Under the pieces are notes generated by a model that was given only the letters and a program-made list of their open reading frames with translations, had not been told where the DNA came from and searched no databases. A stretch of DNA of 58,936 nt, taken from Novosphingobium naphthalenivorans NBRC 102051 (GTDB lineage: Bacteria; Pseudomonadota; Alphaproteobacteria; Sphingomonadales; Sphingomonadaceae). Each line of letters starts with the position of its first letter. Positions within the stretch are counted from its first letter, which is position 1. This document shows positions 8,451 to 16,200 of the stretch, piece after piece. The stretch lies in contig NZ_BCTX01000029.1 in NCBI RefSeq assembly GCF_001590985.1, positions 1 to 58,936 of the forward strand. Reading direction: 5' to 3'. The translations under genes and the position numbers were made by a program.

Positions 8451-9281
8451 ATGTCCGACCACCGCACCCAGTTCGAAGCGACCGCCGGCGGCCTCGCGCT
8501 GACCAACGCCATTCTCCTTTACCGCAGCCAGCCGATCCGCAACGCCAGTCCCTATGCCACCGCTCGCGCGGGCGCCGCCGCATTCGCCAGCATCCATGCG
8601 ATCGAGCATGACGATGAGGGAAAGCCGATCATCGGCGCGGGCACATCGCTGTCGCGCGCGCATCTGCGTCAATGGACCGAGGCCCTGGGCCGGACCGTTC
8701 TTCCCGAATTCCTGCCTGACAATGTGCTGGTCGCTCATCCCGACATGCTCGCATGGTGGATCCCGACCCAGGTTCGCCCGGCCTATTTCGCTCTCACGGA
8801 TCCGCCCGCCGGCCTGCAGGTGCTCGCCGCGCGAACCACTATGCCGGTCCCGTATCCGCCGCATCTGTTCATCGCGACCCGATCGGGGTTCGGCGTTTAC
8901 GCCTTGCCGGCAAACGAACGCCCCGGCATCGATACCCCGGTGCTGCACTCGCCGGTGCTCAATGTCTATCTCGACGGGCAACTTTGCTGGGGCAACATTC
9001 CGAAGCCAAAAACGCTGACGACAGCCTCCATCCCGGAATTCGAGCGCGGGGTGTTCGATAGCTGGTCCACCCACCCCAATCCCGGACAGGAACTGACCAT
9101 CACCGGCAAAGGTGGTCTGGTTCGGCTCTGGGACGACCTCGCCGCGCGCAAGGCGAAGCGCTTTCCGGTCAGGCGTCTCAGGCCATTCGATCCCGGTCGG
9201 ACACGACAGGCCTCCCGGCGAGCAACCCGGACCGATCAGATGACTCTCGGAAAGCTCCTTGCGAGAGGGGCGAACCAATGA
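8451..9281 (+). CDS. PRTRC system protein B (E2-like)
   Basis: The 276-aa protein follows F by 8 bp. PRTRC B has been assigned to a bacterial E2-like family. It contains exactly one cysteine, Cys179 in the motif QLCWGNIPKP, the position expected for thioester transfer, preceded by PYPPHLFIATRSGFGVYALP and LNVYLDGQ, which would form the strand-rich core. The C-terminal 30 residues are basic. The ATG at 8451 was preferred over a TTG at 8439. Its last 4 bp overlap the start of A (ATGA), indicating coupled translation. Confidence 0.85.
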   Translation: MSDHRTQFEATAGGLALTNAILLYRSQPIRNASPYATARAGAAAFASIHAIEHDDEGKPIIGAGTSLSRAHLRQWTEALGRTVLPEFLPDNVLVAHPDMLAWWIPTQVRPAYFALTDPPAGLQVLAARTTMPVPYPPHLFIATRSGFGVYALPANERPGIDTPVLHSPVLNVYLDGQLCWGNIPKPKTLTTASIPEFERGVFDSWSTHPNPGQELTITGKGGLVRLWDDLAARKAKRFPVRRLRPFDPGRTRQASRRATRTDQMTLGKLLARGANQ

Positions 9282-9937
9282 CCGTGCTTGCTGACGATCC
9301 CACTGCGGCCGCGGTCCTTGCCGCCGTGCCCTGTTATCCGGTCCCGCCACAGGGACGCTCGCCCGCCCTCGCTATGCTGCGCGCCGCCCGCGCCGGACGC
9401 GGCCTTGCGATCGGGATAGACGGCGTCATGCTCATCCTGCGCCGGCCCTGGCTGGAACTGGATTTCCCGATCACGCCGCCGCTTTCCCTCCATATGCCCT
9501 ATGGCAGCACGGGCGCCTGTCGCGCCGAACTGCGCTGCGGGCTCATTCCACGCGAGCATCTCGATCATATTCTCGATCATTTTCGCGCAGCCTTGCCCAA
9601 TGAAGCCGCGGCGTTCGTCCTCTGGAACGAAGCGACCCGGGAATTCGCGGTGGACCTTCCTGTCATCGACGAAGCCACACCCTCGCGCCTCGTCTATCGC
9701 ACGCCGATTCCGCAGCCCGATTGGCATGTTGTCTGCGATTTTCACAGCCACGGGGTCGGTCCCGCCTTCTTCAGCACCACCGACGATGCCGATGACGCCC
9801 ATGCGACGAAGATCGCGATCGTCGTCGGCCGGCTCGACGATCCCTGTGGTCCGGCGATGCTCGCGCGCCTTTGCGCCGACGGCATGTTCCTGCCGTTACC
9901 ACGGAGCCCGTTTTCAGGAGACCGTCATGCCGACTGA
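9278..9937 (+). CDS. PRTRC system protein A (JAMM/Mov34-type peptidase)
   Basis: The 219-aa protein carries a JAB/JAMM metalloprotease motif near its C-terminus: His157-x-His159 in CDFHSHGVGP, then Ser167-x-x-Asp170 in FSTTD, fitting HxH-x(7)-SxxD for zinc binding. A plausible catalytic acid lies upstream among PNEAAAFVLWNE (about residues 107-118). JAMM enzymes in ubiquitin-like systems release or process conjugated modifiers. Start overlaps B by 4 bp and the end overlaps the ThiF gene by 11 bp, so the three are tightly coupled. Substrate unknown, presumably the C protein or its conjugates. Confidence 0.87.
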   Translation: MTVLADDPTAAAVLAAVPCYPVPPQGRSPALAMLRAARAGRGLAIGIDGVMLILRRPWLELDFPITPPLSLHMPYGSTGACRAELRCGLIPREHLDHILDHFRAALPNEAAAFVLWNEATREFAVDLPVIDEATPSRLVYRTPIPQPDWHVVCDFHSHGVGPAFFSTTDDADDAHATKIAIVVGRLDDPCGPAMLARLCADGMFLPLPRSPFSGDRHAD

Positions 9938-10685
9938 CCTCACGGATCGTCATTATCTGCCCGCCGGGTTCGATAATCGCACGATCAACATCCTGCTGGT
10001 CGGTTGCGGCGGAAACGGCGGGCAGATGCTGATGGGACTCGCCTCGCTCGACACCGCGCTGCGCGCGATCTCCTCGCGATCGCTGCATGTCGTCGTGATT
10101 GACGACGACATCGTGACCGAAGCCAATCTCGGCAGGCAGCCATATTACCGGGGCGACGTCGGCAGTTCCAAGGCCCGCACGCTCACCGAACGGATCAACC
10201 TCGCACACGGCCTGGCCTGGCAGGCAGTGCACGGCCGCGCCCCTGAAGCCATTAGTATGGATGGCGCCGACATCGTCATCACCTGTGTCGACACGGCATC
10301 GGCCCGCCGCGCGATCGGTGCCGCGCTCGCCGAATGCGGGACCGTTCCCGCCTATTGGATGGATCTCGGCAATCGCGCGAGCGACGGGCAATATCTCATA
10401 GGCTCCCCGGAGCACTGTTCCAACAAGCACCGCCATCGCCTGCCGACCGTGCTTGAATATTTCCCCGAACTCGCCGACGAAAACCTGCCCGACGACGATG
10501 CCCCTTCCTGCTCGGTCGCCGAAGCGCTCGAACGCCAGTCGCTGTTCGTCAACCGCGTCGTTGCGAGCCATGCCCTGGCGTTGTTGTTCGACCTTCTCGG
10601 ACGCGGCTCCATCGGTCACGCCGGCGCATTCCTCAACCTCGCCAGCGGTCAGGCCGTCCCGATCCCGTTGCCGCGCGGCGACTGA
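9927..10685 (+). CDS. PRTRC system ThiF-family protein (E1-like)
   Basis: The 252-aa protein is an E1/ThiF/MoeB-type adenylyltransferase. The nucleotide-binding Rossmann motif is VGCGGNGGQM (about residues 24-33). The acidic and Arg/Asn residues that contact ATP appear as VVIDDDIVTEANLGRQ (about 56-71), and a helix follows at SSKARTLTERI. Cys195 in DDAPSCSVAEAL is the expected thioester cysteine. It would adenylate the C-terminal glycine of a small modifier and pass it to an E2. The ATG at 9927 follows CAGGAGACC. Longer in-frame extension to 9501 merely shadows gene A. Confidence 0.9.
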   Translation: MPTDLTDRHYLPAGFDNRTINILLVGCGGNGGQMLMGLASLDTALRAISSRSLHVVVIDDDIVTEANLGRQPYYRGDVGSSKARTLTERINLAHGLAWQAVHGRAPEAISMDGADIVITCVDTASARRAIGAALAECGTVPAYWMDLGNRASDGQYLIGSPEHCSNKHRHRLPTVLEYFPELADENLPDDDAPSCSVAEALERQSLFVNRVVASHALALLFDLLGRGSIGHAGAFLNLASGQAVPIPLPRGD

Positions 10686-10797
10686 ACCTACCCGCATCAC
10701 CCCGTGTCAGTCGGCCTGCACCGGCCGGAACCGCACGCCAGTCCGGCGGAGCGGCGGGAGAATCGCGCCTTCGCAAATTCACACAAGGAGACCAAAC

Positions 10798-11073
10798 ATG
10801 GCGTCACTTTCCCAGAGGGGCTGGACCCTTCATTATACCATTGGCCGGGTGCTGGCCGCCAAGGTCAGGCCGGGGGATATCGTCCCCATGCCGGGTGGGG
10901 CCAACGATTTGATGGTGCTCGGCGGACGCGCCCCGCAGCGTGCCAACGACCGCGGCAGCGTGTTCGTGCGCGATCCCCTCGCTGAGACCAGTGATTGCAT
11001 GGAAATGCCGCTCCGGGCGCTCGGAATGGTTTGGATCAGCGACGCCGGTGGCTGGTCGGAGCTCCCGGCATGA
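10798..11073 (+). CDS. Uncharacterised 91-aa protein downstream of PRTRC
   Basis: Not recognised. ATG 10798 is preceded by AAGGAGACC. The protein is short with alternating hydrophobic residues (WTLHYTIGRVLAAKVRPGDIV, VFVRDPLAETSD, RALGMVWISDAGGW), suggesting a small beta-rich domain. The pattern RPGDIVPMPGG resembles the entry of beta-barrel nucleic-acid-binding or LysM-like folds, but nothing specific can be claimed. The next gene starts within its stop codon, so it belongs to the same transcript. Confidence 0.6.
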   Translation: MASLSQRGWTLHYTIGRVLAAKVRPGDIVPMPGGANDLMVLGGRAPQRANDRGSVFVRDPLAETSDCMEMPLRALGMVWISDAGGWSELPA

Positions 11074-11354
11074 GAGGGTTTCACGTCCATGTCTATACGA
11101 CGATCAGGGTCAAGGTCGCGGTGACCGCCGAGGATCATGCGGGCGCGATGTTGCGGGCTGACGCGATCGTCGGACGCGGGATATTCCCCGTTCGTCTCCT
11201 TCCGAACGCCGCTGGTGTGCTGGAGGCGGAGCCGGCTGAAGAGGTCACCGGCTATCTGGTCGATGAAACCGACGATCCCGAATTCGAGAACAGCTGCTCT
11301 TACGATGCCGAATACCGGCCTTGCGGCGCGGGCGACAGTCCGGGCTGCGCCTAG
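11070..11354 (+). CDS. Uncharacterised 94-aa protein
   Basis: Not recognised. ATG and the previous TGA overlap as ATGA. The N-terminal strand FHVHVYTTIRVKVAVTAEDHAGAMLRADAIV suggests an alpha/beta domain with a helix after the first strand; the last 30 residues are acidic then cysteine-containing (NSCSYD, RPCGAG, GCA). This type of short protein with an RVKVAV-x-A-DHAGA helix is frequent in mobile elements of this kind, with no known role. Confidence 0.55.
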   Translation: MRGFHVHVYTTIRVKVAVTAEDHAGAMLRADAIVGRGIFPVRLLPNAAGVLEAEPAEEVTGYLVDETDDPEFENSCSYDAEYRPCGAGDSPGCA

Positions 11355-11380
11355 AAAGGGGGAGAGGGAACAGGGGAGGG
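11355..11380 (+). promoter_or_regulatory. G-run purine leader
   Basis: AAAGGGGGAGAGGGAACAGG continues to GGGAGGG, 35 bp before the ATG at 11415, followed by GATGGAGCAG and a TGGAGAAT ribosome-binding site. The same order (G-run, GATG, GGAG, CCC-ATG) recurs at 21949 and 27913. Confidence 0.4.
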
Positions 11381-11414
11381 TGCTCCGCATGATGGAGCAG
11401 TCTGGAGAATCCCC

Positions 11415-11881
11415 ATGCAAATCGAACTACGGCGTATCTCCTACAGCGCCGCGCTATCGCAGGAAACCGCGGCTTTCTCGGCGGAAGTCTGGATCGAAGG
11501 CGAACTCGCCTTTCATGCCCGAAACCAGGGAACGGGCGGAGCGGACTTCTATCACCAGGTTGGCCGGTGGACCGTGGCCGAGGTCGATGCCTGGCTCAAG
11601 GCCAACCGGCCGGTGCGCACCCTGGATGAAAATCTCGGCTGCGACCATGATCTCGAGATCGAGGTAGCCGACCTTCTCGCGCGCGAACTCGAGTCCCGGC
11701 GCCTAAAGCGCCTTTTACGCACTAACCTTCTCACAATCGAGAGTGGCCGGATATTGCAATATCCGCTCCGCAAGCGGTCGCCCGCGCCGTGCGCGCCACC
11801 AATCCCGCCGCGGTCATCGTCAACGACGCTGGCGACGAGGTGTTCGCGCGCGCGCTCGACCTGCTTCTCGCCAGCCGCTGA
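11415..11881 (+). pseudogene. Uncharacterised gene with probable frameshift
   Basis: The frame opening at 11415 (MQIELRRISYSAALSQ) gives a plausible protein up to about 11760 (LRTNLLTIESGRI), then turns into Pro/Ser/Arg-rich text. From about 11726 the frame one base back becomes protein-like: APQAVARAVRATNPAAVIVN and DEVFARALDLLLASR, ending at TGA 11879-11881. The codon pattern shifts cleanly between frames, so a one-base change somewhere between 11726 and 11771 most likely split one gene of about 155 codons. A sequencing error would look the same. The unbroken frame runs to 11906 and would overlap the next gene by 4 bp. Confidence 0.55.
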
Positions 11882-11902
11882 CATTCCAGGCCGGAGATCG
11901 TC

Positions 11903-13141
11903 ATGACCGACAGTTTCGATCCCGCCGATGCGGGATGCTGGATGGCGCGCGGCCGTCCGGCTCATCACGCCCATGCGTTGGCCGATGCCTGGCGCCGTTT
12001 CCCCGACCTGCCGAACGATGCGCCCCTCGACGCCCGCATGGCGCGTTCCCGCGAGCGGGTTCAGGCGCTTCGTCCCCTCAACGAAGCGATCGCCCAGGAA
12101 ACCGAGCGCCAGCGCGTGGCCGCGAACTTTGCCTGCATCGAGCGCCAGATCGCCCAGGGCAGCACCGACAGCCGAAACCCCGCGATCCTCCATGGTCGTG
12201 ACGTGCATGGCTATGGCTGGGATGCTGCCGTTGCCTACGCCGACGGACTCTACGCTGCCCGGGCGGGATGGGAATCCAGGCCGCCGTCACCGCCACGACT
12301 GGGTGATCCCGATGTCCGGCGACCTGCCTACCGCCAGGGATTTTTGGATGGCGGCGGCCAACCCGACGACATTTTCGACGTCGCCCGTCGAGCTTTCGCT
12401 GCCACACCCTCCGAGCCCAATCGCACCGAGAATGCGCAGCCGGGACGGCCGCTCCCCAGCGAGTGGTCGTACCCCACCGACGTCCCGGCACCGGCATCCT
12501 GGCATCGCCGCGTCCTTCTGCTCGGCGCGACTGAACTCGCGACGGGCACAATCGGCATCCTGGCCATGCTACGCGAACGATCCGGACACGAAGCTATCGC
12601 GCTTTATGCCGTCAGCGCCGAAACCGGGCTCCGCCCCTTTTCGCTCTCGTCCGGGCCCGCGCCGGCCGACGCGACGGTGACGCGCCAGGCTCTGCGCCAA
12701 GGCGACTATTCCGATATTCTCGTCGTCGTGGACCCCACTGAACTCGAACGGCTCGATGCGGACGCCGATATCCTCCCGCTCGCACGAACGATGGAGCGCA
12801 CGCGCAATTCGGTGCTGCAACAGCGAGCCCAGTTCCGCCTCTGGCTCGCACGAGGCCGAGCGCCCGGCGATCAATTTGCCGCCGGACATATCCGATGGTC
12901 CAGGATGGCCGCCGGGCTGTCGGGCCGCCTCGGGGATTTCACCGCGCGCTATGCCGGCCCGGCGCTGCCCCGCGGCCATCGTATAGTCGTTGAGGACATA
13001 AGCGGCAGGTTGGCGCTCGGATACCGCACGCCGCTCGGCCGCGAACTCCAGCCCGAGATCGTGATCGGCAACAAGGCGCATGCCCGAACCGCGATGGCCG
13101 ATCTGCTGCGCCAATATGCCGCTTCGCTTCGCCTCGGATGA
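11903..13141 (+). CDS. Uncharacterised 412-aa protein
   Basis: Not recognised. The N-terminal 110 residues are helical and charged (ARMARSRERVQALRPLNEAI, QETERQRVAANFACIERQI). A short domain follows around GYGWDAAVAYADGLYAARAGWE. The C-terminal half has regular alternation expected of an alpha/beta fold (RRVLLLGATELATGTIGILA, then DILVVVDPTELERLDADAD). The ribosome-binding site CCGGAGATC precedes ATG 11903. It sits between the PRTRC operon and the giant helicase, same strand, so a shared transcript is likely. Confidence 0.65.
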   Translation: MTDSFDPADAGCWMARGRPAHHAHALADAWRRFPDLPNDAPLDARMARSRERVQALRPLNEAIAQETERQRVAANFACIERQIAQGSTDSRNPAILHGRDVHGYGWDAAVAYADGLYAARAGWESRPPSPPRLGDPDVRRPAYRQGFLDGGGQPDDIFDVARRAFAATPSEPNRTENAQPGRPLPSEWSYPTDVPAPASWHRRVLLLGATELATGTIGILAMLRERSGHEAIALYAVSAETGLRPFSLSSGPAPADATVTRQALRQGDYSDILVVVDPTELERLDADADILPLARTMERTRNSVLQQRAQFRLWLARGRAPGDQFAAGHIRWSRMAAGLSGRLGDFTARYAGPALPRGHRIVVEDISGRLALGYRTPLGRELQPEIVIGNKAHARTAMADLLRQYAASLRLG

Positions 13142-13261
13142 CCTGAGGCCTGAGACGAGGTCAGATCCAGGGCTCCCCGTCACACCCTGATCTTCGACCA
13201 GCCTGACAAGCTTGTGGGCCGCCGCGCTGCGCCCGCGAACCCATCAAAAAGGAAGCATTCC

Positions 13262-16200
13262 ATGCGAAACAGTGCATCCGCGCTGGCTCTCCAGCTATGC
13301 CTCGACTTCGATCAGCCGGTCAGGCCGCCCGACCCGGCGCCCGCTGTCGCGCCCGATGCAGCGATCATCTCCCAGCATTGCGAGCCTACGCTCTTCTCGC
13401 TGGCGCCGGCGGAGGTGCTTGCCGGTCAGCCCCCGGTCGAACCCATCGATTTCTCCTTCGCCGCCGGGCGGATGCTGGCGTCCTCGTGGAAGGGCCGCGC
13501 GCAAGACAATGTCGAGGCGATCCGGCTGCTGAACCTGCTGGACCGCGAACAACGAGGAGCAACGCCGGCCGAGCAGGAGGCCATCGCGAAGTTCATCGGC
13601 TTCGGCGCCTCCGAGCTTGCGAACAACATCTTCGCCGATCGCGCGGGCACATTCCGCGATGGCTGGGAGGAACTGGGGCACGGCCTTGCCGCCGAAACGA
13701 CCGATGCCGAACTTCAGTCGCTCAAGCGCGCGACGCAATATGCTCACTATACGCCCGAATATATCGTCCGCGCCATGTGGGACGCCGCCCGCATCCTCGG
13801 CTTCACCGGGGGCCAGGTTCTGGAACCCGGATGCGGCAGCGGTCTCTTCATGGGGCTGCGGCCCGACTGGCTGGCCAGTGACACGCTGTTCGTCGGTATC
13901 GAGAACGATCCCGTCACCGCCCGCGTCGCGAGCGCGCTCTATCCGGGTCAGATCATCCGCTGCATCGATTTCGACAAGGCGTCGCTGCCGCGCGACTTCG
14001 ACCTCGCTATCGGCAATCCCCCATTCTCGAACCTCAGCATCCAGAACAAGACCAGCCTCGGCCGGCTCGGGCTGTCGCTCCACGATTTCTTCATCGCGAA
14101 ATCGCTGGAGCACCTTCGGCCGGGCGGCGTCGCCCTGTTCGTGACCTCGCGCTATTCGCTCGACAAGAGCGATCCCAAGGCCCGCGGCCATATCGACGGC
14201 ATCGCGGATTTCCTGGGTGCGGTGCGCCTTCCCGGCCGGGCCATGCGGCAGGAAGCGGGCACCGACGTCGTCGTCGATATCCTGCTCTTCCGCAAGCGCG
14301 AGCCTGATCTCCTCCGGCCCGGACACAATTGGATCGATCTGGCCGATGTTCCCGATAGCGACGAGGGTGAGGGACCGCTGCGGATCAACCGCTATTTCCT
14401 CGACAATCCCGCTCATGTGCTTGGGGCTCATGAATGGAAAAGCGGCCAGTTCGGCATGGACTATACCTGCGCCGCCGAGCCGGGTGTCGACATCGGGCAA
14501 GCTCTCACGACCACCCTGTCGGCAATCGCATCCCGATACGAAGGCGCCTGCCGCCCCGTCCATCGCACGACGTCGCTGCGTGACCGGGTCGACGTGTCGC
14601 TCGACATTGAGATCGGGACCGCTGCCGATGAAGCCGAGTTCAAGGAAGGCAGCTATCTCGTTTCCGGCGGTGTCCTGCACCAGATCGTCGACGGGATGCC
14701 GGCCATCGTCGACGTCAAATCGGGGCGTGGCACCACTGGCCTGTTTGTCAAGCACGCGAGCATCATCAAGGCGCTGATCCCGATCCGCGATGCGGTGCGC
14801 GCGATCCTGCGGGCGCAGCTGAACGACCAGCCCTATGCCGCGTCCCAGGAAAAGCTGCTCACGCACTACAGGCAGTTCACCAGGAAGTACGGCCCGATCA
14901 ACCGGACGATCACCAGCATCCGCACGGATCCCGACACCGGCGCCGAGAAGGAATATCAGCGTCGCCCGAACCTCCAGCCCTTCCTCGACGATCCCGACGT
15001 CTGGCTGGTCGCGTCGATCGAGGCCTATGACGAGGCGAGCGATACCGGCACGCCGGGCGCGATCTTCACCGAACGTGTCGTCAAGCCGCCGGTCGCCCAT
15101 GAAATCCGCTCGGCGCAGGATGCGCTGGCGGTGTCGCTCCACGAGCGCGGCCGCGTCGATCTCCCGTTGATCGCCGGCCTGCTCGGCGTCGCGCAAGCCG
15201 AGGCGCTCGCGGACCTTGCCGACGATATCTATCTGGACCCCGTCCGCACCACGCCCCACTTCGACCACTGGGTCACCGCGGACGAGGCCCTTTCAGGCCC
15301 CGTGCGGACCAAGCTCGCCCTTGCCCGCGAGAAGGCCGAAACCGATCCGCGCTTTCATGCCGTCGCCATCGCGCTCGAAGCGGTCCAGCCGGTCGACCTC
15401 AAACCCAGCGAGATCACTGCGCGTCTCGGCGCGCCCTGGATTCCTACCAGGGTCATCGAAACCTTCGTCGTGGAAATCATGGAGGTCGAGACCACCATCT
15501 TTCATACCGTCGATATTGCGAGCTGGACTGTCGACAAGGCCCCGTTCGCGGGACATGTCAGTTCCACCTCGACCTGGGGCACGGCGCGCCGAGGCGCGGC
15601 CGACCTGCTCGAAGATGCCCTCAATTCTCATATCCCCAAGATCTACGATGTTCACCGCGAAGCTGACGGTTCGGAGCGCCGCGAGCTCAATGTCACCGAC
15701 ACCGAAGCCGCGAAAGAGAAGCTTGCGAAGATCAAGTCGACCTTCGAGACCTGGGTCTGGCAGGACAGCGAACGCGCTGATCGCCTGGTCCGCATCTACA
15801 ACGACGCCTATAACAACCTCGTTCCCCGGACCTTCAACGGCAAGCATCTGACGCTGCCCGGCGCGTCGACCGCCATCCAGATGCGCGATCACCAGAAGCG
15901 CGTCGTCTGGCGGATCGTCGCCGCAGGCTCGACCTATGTCGCCCATAGCGTCGGCGCGGGCAAAACCTTCAGCCTGTGCGCCGCCGTGATGGAGCAACGC
16001 CGTCTCGGCCTTGCCAACAAGCCGATGATGGCGGTGCCCAATCATTGCCTCGCGCAGATCGCGCGTGAGTTCCTGATGCTCTATCCCACCGCGCGCATCC
16101 TGGTCGCCGACGACACGAACTTCATCAAGGAGAAGCGGCGGCGGTTCCTGGCCCGCGCGGCGACCGGCAACTGGGATGCGATCATCATCACCCATGATGC

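Noticed and set aside
13295..15268. 657-aa minus-strand ORF inside the giant helicase
   Set aside because: Shadow of the G/C-rich third positions of the opposite strand. The plus strand carries clear methyltransferase motifs.
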